Source: GCA-2401735 sp051252095 (lineage in GTDB: Bacteria > Pseudomonadota > Gammaproteobacteria > Burkholderiales > Methylophilaceae). From it: a stretch of 64,000 nucleotides of DNA. Location: the NCBI GenBank assembly GCA_051252095.1, contig JBPOFK010000002.1, forward strand, positions 1 through 64,000, given 5' to 3'. Shown here piece after piece: positions 27,900 through 34,617 of this stretch (the first letter of the stretch is position 1; every line of letters starts with the position of its first letter). The notes beneath the pieces were generated by a model. That model worked only from the letters and a program-made list of their open reading frames with translations. It had not been told where the DNA came from and did no database searches. The translations under genes were made by a program, and so were the position numbers.

Positions 27900-28796
27900 T
27901 TAAGCTGCCGATTGTGTAAGCCGCTTTACATTAGCTGCTTCTGCTTGAATCAAGGCGATTTTATCGACTTCTTTTATCAACGTATCGAGCGGTGGAATAT
28001 TGCTATCACGCTCAAGCAGGGTAGGGAATGTGCCAAATAATGCATAGGCATCTGCTAGTAGCGACCATACTGGATCAATTACATCAGCGCCATGCGTGTC
28101 TACCAACAAGTCAGGTGTTTGTTGATAATGCCCCGCTACATGACTATAAACAATACGCTCCGCAGGAACGCCTCTCAAAAAATCATGTGGATTAAAACCA
28201 AAATTGACACTATTTACATAGATATTATTAATATCTAAGTGTAGCCAGCAATCGGCTTCTTCTAGCACAGCATTTAAAAAAGTCAGCTCATCCATCGTTG
28301 CAATCGGTGCTTTAACGTAGAAAGAAGCATTCTCTACAGCAATACGCTGTCCGAGGATATCTTGTGTTTGTTTGATACGGTTGGCAACATAGTGTACAGC
28401 TTCTTCAGTAAACGGAATTGGTAATAAGTCGTAGAGATAGCCAGGTTTGCCTTGATAAAAGTCACTGCAGTAACTGAGGTGCTCGGTATAAAGCGGTATT
28501 TTATAGTCAGATAGAAATTGTTTGACCTGCTTTAAAAAATTGGTGTTCAGAGGATCTGGTCCGCCCAAAGATAAGCATAAACCGTGACATGCAATAGGGA
28601 AGTGATCAACAAACCAGGCAAGTTGATTTTCATATTTACCGCCTGCGCCAACCCAGTTTTCTGGTGCGATTTCAACAAAATCAATATTTTTAATCAAATT
28701 ATCGGGTATTGCTTGTTGAAAATGGCGTTGAATTTGAGGAATTAGCTCACGCTTTAACCCCAAACCAACGCCACGGATGTCAGATAATGCAGACAT
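27900..28796 (-). CDS. MNIO-family (DUF692) multinuclear iron oxidase, bufferin/HvfA maturase
   Basis: The 298-residue TIM-barrel protein of the DUF692 family. His/Asp/Glu ligand segments expected for the iron site are visible: DFVEIAPENW, HGLCLSLGG, YTEHLSYC, AVENASFY, LHLDINNIYVN and YSHVAGHYQ with DTHGADV. Characterised members use molecular oxygen and iron to turn precursor cysteines into oxazolone/thioamide or thiooxazole groups that bind copper. It lies between the precursor and the DUF2063 partner, 25 bp after the precursor. Its ATG has no clear Shine-Dalgarno. Confidence 0.92.
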   Translation of the reverse strand: MSALSDIRGVGLGLKRELIPQIQRHFQQAIPDNLIKNIDFVEIAPENWVGAGGKYENQLAWFVDHFPIACHGLCLSLGGPDPLNTNFLKQVKQFLSDYKIPLYTEHLSYCSDFYQGKPGYLYDLLPIPFTEEAVHYVANRIKQTQDILGQRIAVENASFYVKAPIATMDELTFLNAVLEEADCWLHLDINNIYVNSVNFGFNPHDFLRGVPAERIVYSHVAGHYQQTPDLLVDTHGADVIDPVWSLLADAYALFGTFPTLLERDSNIPPLDTLIKEVDKIALIQAEAANVKRLTQSAA

Positions 28797-28804
28797 TAAT
28801 ACAA

Positions 28805-28822
28805 GTTAAGCATGGGCCTAAC
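28805..28822 (-). promoter_or_regulatory. Intercistronic hairpin between bufferin precursor and MNIO gene
   Basis: On the minus strand GTTAGGC-CCAT-GCTTAAC forms a seven-pair stem with one G-T pair, beginning at the precursor stop codon and ending 8 bases before the MNIO ATG. Without a proper T-run it is unlikely to be a full terminator; it could stabilise the precursor mRNA or reduce expression of the enzyme genes. Confidence 0.4.
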
Positions 28823-29151
28823 TAGTGACCGCATTTACCTTCACCACATTTGCCATCTTCCATCTTTTCTTTACCGCCGCATTTACCTTCGCCGCACTTA
28901 CCGTCTTTGGCTTTGTCTGCGCCACATTTACCTTCGCCACATTTGCCGTCAGCAGCTTTTTCTGCACCACATTTACCTTCGCCACATTTACCATCAGCGC
29001 CCTTTTCTGCATGGTTGTCGGCAACTTGATAGCCACTTGAAAGTGTTTTAATTTCAAAAGGGTTGTCTGTTGCAGCGATAGCAGCAGTACCTAGTGATAA
29101 TGCGAATGCGCCGCCTACAGCTAATGCAATTGATTTTTTCGTTACGCTCAT
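28822..29151 (-). CDS. Bufferin/HvfA-type copper-binding RiPP precursor
   Basis: The 109-residue precursor has a Sec signal peptide (about 1-27, hydrophobic AVGGAFALSLGTAAIAA), a short spacer (TDNPFEIKTLSSGYQVADNH) and a C-terminal half of four DGKCGEGKCG units at residues 53-62, 68-77, 83-92 and 99-108. This gives eight cysteines at 56, 61, 71, 76, 86, 91, 102 and 107. The EGKCG motif is the site that HvfBC modifies in Haemophilus HvfA. The 45-bp DNA repeats are slightly diverged. A GGAAA site precedes the ATG. It is followed by MNIO and DUF2063 genes and preceded by an ECF sigma/anti-sigma pair. Predicted to be secreted and to sequester copper. Confidence 0.92.
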   Translation of the reverse strand: MSVTKKSIALAVGGAFALSLGTAAIAATDNPFEIKTLSSGYQVADNHAEKGADGKCGEGKCGAEKAADGKCGEGKCGADKAKDGKCGEGKCGGKEKMEDGKCGEGKCGH

Positions 29152-29204
29152 GATAGTTTCCTTTAATTAATAAAAGTAGTTATTACAAATAAAAACGTTA
29201 GTTA

Positions 29205-29453
29205 TTATGCATCAGGTTCTAATGCTTTAACTATCCGTGTTTTTGTTTCTTCTGGCAATTGAATGCTTGAGTCATCTTCAATTTGTTTTCGCAAGTTGTT
29301 AATAGCAACGTTTAGCGTTTTTAATTGTTGACGAAAGCGCGAACAATATTTACACATAAACAAATGGATCTGGAGTGCAAAACGCTCTCTCTTAGACAGT
29401 GTGACGTCTATACCGCGAGAGATAAGCTGGCTAGCTTGCTTGCAGTTCATCAT
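29205..29453 (-). CDS. Soluble zinc anti-sigma factor (ZAS type)
   Basis: The 82-residue protein has Cys4 followed by His30-x3-Cys34-x2-Cys37 (HLFMCKYC), the zinc-binding anti-sigma pattern. There is no membrane helix, so it should be a cytoplasmic anti-sigma. It begins immediately after the sigma gene stop, which is typical of cognate pairs. ZAS proteins often release their sigma when a thiol is oxidised or zinc is lost; copper could do the same, but this is not shown by the sequence. The bufferin precursor gene follows after about 50 bp. Confidence 0.88.
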   Translation of the reverse strand: MMNCKQASQLISRGIDVTLSKRERFALQIHLFMCKYCSRFRQQLKTLNVAINNLRKQIEDDSSIQLPEETKTRIVKALEPDA

Positions 29454-30011
29454 TTATTTATGTCCTATCCAGTTAATTTCCAAACATTTTCTAATTCCCA
29501 TTCGGGCTCTATATAACATCACCCAAGCATTGGTCGCTGTAATATTCAGTTCCTTACAAATTTCCTCATTATCTTTTTCTTCAACATCACGCATCATAAA
29601 CAAGGTGGCTAGTTTATTAGGAATTTTATCTATGCAGGATTGTAATACTTTCAAGAATTGTTTTTGTTGTAGCACATTGTCAGGGATATCCCATACTTGT
29701 GGTTTATCTTCCCAATGACCTTTGGCATTAAAAAAATCATCAATATCACTTTCTTCGTCTGCCAGTAAATCAGATGCGCTGATTTCACGACTACTTTTAC
29801 GCATGACATCAATGATTTTATGTTTCAAGATGCCTGTAAGCCAGGTGCGGGGGCTAGATTGCTCAGAAAAGTTGTTGCTTTTGATCGCCGCGATAAATGT
29901 TTCTTGTACTACATCTTCTGCTTGATGCGTGTCTCTTAAGCGAGCCAATGCAAAACGGAATAGGTAATCGCCGTGTTCACTAAGCCAATCGTGTGCATTT
30001 GCTGTTGTCAT
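29454..30011 (-). CDS. ECF-type RNA polymerase sigma factor
   Basis: The 185-residue protein has region 2 (LFRFALARLRDTHQAEDVVQETFIAAIKS, then PRTWLTGILKHKIIDVMRK) and region 4 (IPNKLATLFMMRDVEEKDNEEICKELNITATNAWVMLYRARMGIRKCL). Region 1.1 and the full region 3 are absent, so it is an ECF member. It overlaps the DUF1841 gene by one base (TAATG) and is directly followed by a zinc anti-sigma gene and the bufferin operon, which it probably controls. Confidence 0.95.
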   Translation of the reverse strand: MTTANAHDWLSEHGDYLFRFALARLRDTHQAEDVVQETFIAAIKSNNFSEQSSPRTWLTGILKHKIIDVMRKSSREISASDLLADEESDIDDFFNAKGHWEDKPQVWDIPDNVLQQKQFLKVLQSCIDKIPNKLATLFMMRDVEEKDNEEICKELNITATNAWVMLYRARMGIRKCLEINWIGHK

Positions 30012-30454
30012 TATGATGATTTACCAATTTTTTTGTTGAGTAATTCTAGGTAATATGCAGTATCCAGTCCAGCCTGATTTTGTTGTGCCAGCCATATGGT
30101 TTCTCCTAAGCAATCTAAGACATCATGTTGCGCTGGGTGTTCCGCTTGATGTTTATTTTTTAACATTGAATAGATTTCTGTAATACCAGCTGGTTGATTG
30201 ATGCTTATTTGCTCCAGTATGGATAAATGCAGGCTCATGTGCAAGAAAGGATTAGTTTCTCCCTGTTCTGGAAAATATGTACGCTGCTTATATTGTTCAG
30301 GCTTTTCTAGGAGGGCGTGGTACTCAGGATGTAATTGAATAACGCCAACAGCAATTTTTTCTAAATCAGTGAGTGGGCTAGATTGTTTGAATTTAGCCCA
30401 AGTATTAAAGAAGAAGTCTCTGACTTCATCGCGGGATGGGTTAAATAAGCTCAT
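30011..30454 (-). CDS. DUF1841 family protein
   Basis: The 147-residue soluble protein matches the DUF1841 family of betaproteobacteria (FNPSRDEVRDFFFNTWAKF, PEYHALLEKPEQY, NPFLHMSLHLSILEQISINQPAGI). No catalytic motif is visible and the function is unknown. It lies 2 bp after the FIST gene and runs into the sigma gene. Confidence 0.85.
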   Translation of the reverse strand: MSLFNPSRDEVRDFFFNTWAKFKQSSPLTDLEKIAVGVIQLHPEYHALLEKPEQYKQRTYFPEQGETNPFLHMSLHLSILEQISINQPAGITEIYSMLKNKHQAEHPAQHDVLDCLGETIWLAQQNQAGLDTAYYLELLNKKIGKSS

Positions 30455-30456
30455 TA

Positions 30457-31548
30457 TTATTTCTTTTCCGAGAAAAGTGCAGCCACAGCAGAGTATTGCA
30501 GCATCTCGTTTTTATTCGCAATTGGTGCAATTTCACCGTTACCATAAAAGCCTATAATCGGCAGACCTGGGAATAAGGTCTTAATCAGTTCCAAATCTTG
30601 ATCGCTACCATCATAAAAAGAGGGTCCACGGCCTAAACATGAAAACAGTAATGCAAATGTTGGGTCATCTTCTAATTGCTGTCCTAATTTTGTCGCTGTT
30701 TTTACGATGTCAATTTGCGCCGCATTGACGTCTCTAATTGCCCAGCTAATCCAATCATTTTCTTTTAGGTTTTTACTGAGCGTTATTGAGCCAACTGATT
30801 CATCACAAGCAATAATAGTTGCAACATTATATTCACCTTGCAAAATCATAGCCTTATTGTTTGCATAAATGGCAACAATTTGATGTAGCGGGATATCTTG
30901 CTTTTGGTTGGCAACTAATTGCCATGCTGCCTGAAGATGTCTTACTGCTTCTATATTTTCTACCGTTGATAGGTCATAGCCATCTGTTTTAGTGATGCTC
31001 TGTGGATCAGAGATGCTTTTTAAGCCATGCGATGCGGCAACGGCCATCTTGGTATTGTGAAAAGCAATTTCGCAATACCCTTGCGTTGCCCCTTTCCCGT
31101 TCTCCCATACTGAAAATGGACCTTGTCCAATTGCATCACCAGAAATGCCACCAAATCTAAGTCTTGGTTTGTCGAGCCATGTACTATCCATTGCGCTGGG
31201 GGCAGCAAGCGTCATCAGCAGGTCTGTACTGTTGTTATTTTTGATAGCATTGATTGAGATGCCGTCACCAAAAACCATGGCTGCTGCTGCAGGGCTGTCG
31301 AGCACCCAATCTTCTTCTGTGAAGATGCCAGTAGCCGAGCAACCAATGATTTGTGTGCAACTGGCTGCCTTTGCGGCCGCTTTAATCGATGACTCTGGAT
31401 CAGAAGCAAACTCAGCACTTAAAAATAGCAGTACGGCAGTAGGCGATTGGATGCCAGATTTTTTCATCGCTTTTTCCACAGCCTGCGCAGCGAGCATAGG
31501 ACTCGCAGTGCCTCCGAAGGCCAAGCCTGTAGCGACTTTTTTTCTCAT
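30457..31548 (-). CDS. FIST-domain sensory protein
   Basis: The 363-residue protein has a FIST N-terminal domain (AVLLFLSAEFASDPESSIKAAAKAASCTQIIGCSATGIFTEE, and SPAAAAMVF) and a C-terminal FIST_C part with ALLFSCLGRGPSFYDGSDQDLELIKTLFPGLPIIGFYGNGEIAP. FIST modules are thought to bind small ligands, probably amino acids; no output domain is fused here. Its start overlaps the nth stop by 4 bp (ATGA). Confidence 0.87.
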   Translation of the reverse strand: MRKKVATGLAFGGTASPMLAAQAVEKAMKKSGIQSPTAVLLFLSAEFASDPESSIKAAAKAASCTQIIGCSATGIFTEEDWVLDSPAAAAMVFGDGISINAIKNNNSTDLLMTLAAPSAMDSTWLDKPRLRFGGISGDAIGQGPFSVWENGKGATQGYCEIAFHNTKMAVAASHGLKSISDPQSITKTDGYDLSTVENIEAVRHLQAAWQLVANQKQDIPLHQIVAIYANNKAMILQGEYNVATIIACDESVGSITLSKNLKENDWISWAIRDVNAAQIDIVKTATKLGQQLEDDPTFALLFSCLGRGPSFYDGSDQDLELIKTLFPGLPIIGFYGNGEIAPIANKNEMLQYSAVAALFSEKK

Positions 31549-32216
31549 GCTTCTCCTGCCATCAGATGTGGTGTTGGAATAACTTTGTCTTTAAATTCAC
31601 ACAAATCAACAATACAGCATTCGCCGCACTTTGGGTTGCGTGCGGTACATGTATAACGACCATGTAGGATTAACAAATGATGCGCGTCTTTAAGAAATTC
31701 TTTTGGAATCGTTTTAAGGTATTTTTTTTCTACCTGGAGTACGTTTTTTCCAGTGGCAAGCTTGGTGCGATTGCCTAATCTAAACAAATGCGTGTCAACC
31801 GCTATGGTTGGCTCACCAAATGCTGTATTTAAGATGACATTAGCTGTTTTACGCCCGACACCAGGTAGTGCTTCTAGTGCTTCACGTGTATTAGGCACGT
31901 TGCCTTGGTGTTTATCTAATAACATTTGGCAGCAGCCAATCACATTTTTTGCCTTTGCATGGTAAAGCCCGATGGTCTTGATGTAATGTTCCAAGCCTTC
32001 AACACCAAGGTCTAGGATGGCTTGTGGCGTGTTAGCTACCGCGTAAAGCCTTCTGGTTGCGATGTTCACCCCTTTATCAGTCGCTTGCGCAGATAAAATA
32101 ACAGCGATTAACAACTCAAAAGTTGAGTTATGTTCAAGCTCCGTTGTTGGTTCAGGAATCGCATTGTGTAAGCGTTGAAAAATTTTAAATCGTTTTTCAG
32201 CATTCATTGCGGTCAA
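31545..32216 (-). CDS. nth: Endonuclease III Nth
   Basis: Removes oxidised pyrimidines from DNA and nicks the abasic site. The 223-residue protein has the helix-hairpin-helix LPGVGRKTANVILN with the catalytic Lys, the essential Asp in TIAVDTHLFRL, and a 4Fe-4S cluster Cys-x6-Cys-x2-Cys-x5-Cys (CTARNPKCGECCIVDLC). It follows rnfE by 9 bp, the same rnf-nth arrangement as in E. coli. Confidence 0.97.
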   Translation of the reverse strand: MTAMNAEKRFKIFQRLHNAIPEPTTELEHNSTFELLIAVILSAQATDKGVNIATRRLYAVANTPQAILDLGVEGLEHYIKTIGLYHAKAKNVIGCCQMLLDKHQGNVPNTREALEALPGVGRKTANVILNTAFGEPTIAVDTHLFRLGNRTKLATGKNVLQVEKKYLKTIPKEFLKDAHHLLILHGRYTCTARNPKCGECCIVDLCEFKDKVIPTPHLMAGEA

Positions 32217-32225
32217 CGAAATAGA

Positions 32226-32909
32226 TTAATGTGCGGGCTTCAGCGAGCCAGTTGCCGTTGGGGTTGGTTTTTTACTCGCTTTACGTTGTTCTGCCCAGTT
32301 ATGCGCAGCAATTAAGAACCCTAAACCTAAAAATGCGCCAGGTGGTAAAGCAGCAAGTAAGAATCCATGATAATCAGGAATCACTGTTAAAACGACGCTT
32401 TTGAAGTTTTCACCTAGTGCTAAATCCAGACCAGAGAAAAGCGTCCCTTTACCTAGTAGCTCGCGCATCGCGCCAAGTAAACCGAGTACGAGCGTTAGCC
32501 CAATGCCCATGATAAAGCCATCCCAAATAGCAGGTGCAGGTGGATTTTTGGCTGCGAAAGCATCAACACGTCCAAGCACAATACAATTCACAACAATGAG
32601 TGGTACGAATATGCCTAGCACTTTATGCAGCGGGGCCGCAAATGCATGGATAAGTAAATCAATTACCGTGACTAATGCTGCGATAACTAGGATAAACACA
32701 GGCAAGCGAATTTCATTGGGTACAAATCGGCGCACCGGAGAAACCGCGCCATTAGAAGCTGCCATAACCAGTGCTGTGGCTAAACCAAGGCTGACGCCAT
32801 TCACGATTGTCGTCGTGACAGCGAGCGTCGGGCATAGTCCAAGCAGTTGGACGACGCCAGGGTTCTGTTTCCATAGTCCGTTTACTGTAATTTCTTTAAA
32901 TTGGCTCAT
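32226..32909 (-). CDS. rnfE: Rnf electron-transport complex subunit RnfE
   Basis: The 227-residue integral membrane protein of the NqrD/RnfE family, with about six helices and the start PGVVQLLGLCPTLAVTTTIVNGVSLG carrying the conserved Cys that may bind the membrane 2Fe cluster with RnfA. PVFILVIAALVTVIDLL and IPLIVVNC-like FVPLIVVNCIVLGR are typical. It overlaps the rnfG stop by 4 bp. Confidence 0.96.
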   Translation of the reverse strand: MSQFKEITVNGLWKQNPGVVQLLGLCPTLAVTTTIVNGVSLGLATALVMAASNGAVSPVRRFVPNEIRLPVFILVIAALVTVIDLLIHAFAAPLHKVLGIFVPLIVVNCIVLGRVDAFAAKNPPAPAIWDGFIMGIGLTLVLGLLGAMRELLGKGTLFSGLDLALGENFKSVVLTVIPDYHGFLLAALPPGAFLGLGFLIAAHNWAEQRKASKKPTPTATGSLKPAH

Positions 32910-33583
32910 GTTTCGTTTGTCTCATTTTGTGACGATTCTTGTTGTATTTTATCTTTTGAATAAGTGCTCAACAGCGTGGTTTTATTTTCTTCAAAGTATT
33001 GTAATGCTTTATGTACGGCATTAATGACTGCACGTGGCGTGATAGTCGCCCCTGCCATATAGTCAAAGTCACCACCATCTTTTTTTACTGCCCAATTAGC
33101 ACTACTTGTTTTTTTGAGTGATTCTCCGTCAAATAGTTTAATCCAATTTGATTTCACAATATCAATATAGTCACCTAGCCCAGGTGTCTCTGTATGTTTA
33201 ATCACGCGTACACCAAATAGTGTGCCATCTAAATTAATTGCAACCAAGAGTTTAATATCACCGCTATAGCCATCATGCGCAATGGCTTCCAATATAACGG
33301 CGATAGGGTTGCCATTTTTTCGGGCGATATTCGCGATGGATTGCTGTTTGTTCCCTAATAGATCATTAGGGGCAATTGTTATCGTGTCGTTTAAAACATC
33401 ATTATCATATTGATCATCAGCTATCACTTGGTGAAACAAGTTAATACGCGCCTCTGCTTCGCTTTTAGCAATTGGATCTTTTGTGACTTGATAGACGACC
33501 GTCATTAACAAAGTGAACGTAAAAGCAAAGGCGACCAAAGTGACAGCGGTCTTTGTGGTATGTTTAAGTATGGTTTCTGGCAT
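32906..33583 (-). CDS. rnfG: Rnf complex subunit RnfG (covalent FMN protein)
   Basis: The 225-residue protein has an N-terminal membrane helix (about 13-31) and a periplasmic FMN-binding domain. The flavinylation motif is AGATITPRAV, in which the second Thr would carry FMN by a phosphoester bond. HTETPGLGDYI is also family-typical. The ATG at 33583, one base after the rnfD stop, is preferred over an upstream in-frame start at 33628 that would overlap rnfD. Confidence 0.95.
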   Translation of the reverse strand: MPETILKHTTKTAVTLVAFAFTFTLLMTVVYQVTKDPIAKSEAEARINLFHQVIADDQYDNDVLNDTITIAPNDLLGNKQQSIANIARKNGNPIAVILEAIAHDGYSGDIKLLVAINLDGTLFGVRVIKHTETPGLGDYIDIVKSNWIKLFDGESLKKTSSANWAVKKDGGDFDYMAGATITPRAVINAVHKALQYFEENKTTLLSTYSKDKIQQESSQNETNET

Positions 33584-33584
33584 T

Positions 33585-34604
33585 TTACTCTCTATGCCCA
33601 AAGACGCGCGGTTGCGTATATGCGTCAATTAAAGGTGCGCAAATATTCATAAAGATAACAGCAAAAGCAATACCATCTGGGTAGCCGCCATAAACGCGAA
33701 CTAGGTAGGTAATGATACCAACGCCTGCTGCAAAGTAGAGCTTACCTTTTGGTGTAGTAGGGCCGCTAACAGGATCAGTGATGATAAAAAATGCGGCGAG
33801 CAGTGTAGCCCCACTAAATAAATGAAACACAGGGCTGGTGAATTGTGTTGGATCAATTATCCAAAATATGCCTGAGAGTGCTGCAATCGTCGCAAGAAAG
33901 GCTGTAGGCAAATGCCAGGTAATGATTTTTTGTTGCCATAAAAATAAGCCACCAAATAAGTAAGCTAGCCCAACATATTCACTACCTTTTGTTCCCAATA
34001 CACCAAAAATTGGTGCCGATTGTATGGTGCTGATACTTTGCTGCAACTTGAGCTGTGTTTTTAAGTAGTCTAATGGTGTTGCTGATGTAACGGCGTCCAA
34101 TGTAATGTTTGCCGGTAATGCTTGGTTGAAAATATATTGAAATTGTTCCGCAAAGCTGAGTTTTGTTTCTGCCAAGCTCAGTGCGGCTGGCCATTTTGTC
34201 ATTAAAACCGGAAATGAGATCAGCAATACTGCGTAACCAATCATCGCAGGGTTGAATGGGTTGTAACCTAAACCACCATAGAGTTGTTTAGCGATAATAA
34301 TAGCAAACGCAGTACCAACAACGATTAACCACCAAGGGGCAAGCGGTGGAATGGCTAACGCAAGCAACCACGCGGTAATAATAGCGCTGTAGTCCATGAG
34401 AAATGGTTTGACAGGGCGACGACGTAGTTTGAGCATCAAAGCTTCAGTTAATAGCGCGGTAATTGTTGCTAATGCGATGGTGATGATAATGCCACCACCA
34501 AATTGCCATGTATAGACAATAATCCCAGGAACAAGGGCAAGTAGCACTTTAAACATAATGCTACTGACTGAAGGTGCATTTGCGATATAGGGTGATCGGT
34601 CCAA
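33585..34604 (-). CDS. rnfD: Rnf complex subunit RnfD
   Basis: The 339-residue integral membrane subunit has about nine helices. FMN is expected on Thr176 in TSATPL, where other RnfD proteins usually have SGATPL; this Gly-to-Ser change is conservative. GGLGYNPFNPAMIGYA, ITDPVSGPTT and the terminal GYPDGIAFAVIFMNICAPLID are family landmarks. It lies 13 bp after rnfC. Confidence 0.96.
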   Translation of the reverse strand: MDRSPYIANAPSVSSIMFKVLLALVPGIIVYTWQFGGGIIITIALATITALLTEALMLKLRRRPVKPFLMDYSAIITAWLLALAIPPLAPWWLIVVGTAFAIIIAKQLYGGLGYNPFNPAMIGYAVLLISFPVLMTKWPAALSLAETKLSFAEQFQYIFNQALPANITLDAVTSATPLDYLKTQLKLQQSISTIQSAPIFGVLGTKGSEYVGLAYLFGGLFLWQQKIITWHLPTAFLATIAALSGIFWIIDPTQFTSPVFHLFSGATLLAAFFIITDPVSGPTTPKGKLYFAAGVGIITYLVRVYGGYPDGIAFAVIFMNICAPLIDAYTQPRVFGHRE

Positions 34605-34617
34605 GAGTATCCCTTAT

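Noticed and set aside
28840..29000. CRISPR-like regular repeats
   Set aside because: The repeats are in frame, encode DGKCGEGKCG units and have no unique spacers of constant length.
28812..29051. Plus-strand open frames opposite the bufferin precursor, with repeated sequence
   Set aside because: They are shadows of the 45-bp repeats of the precursor gene. They lack ribosome-binding sites, and the precursor has a signal peptide, family motifs and operon partners.
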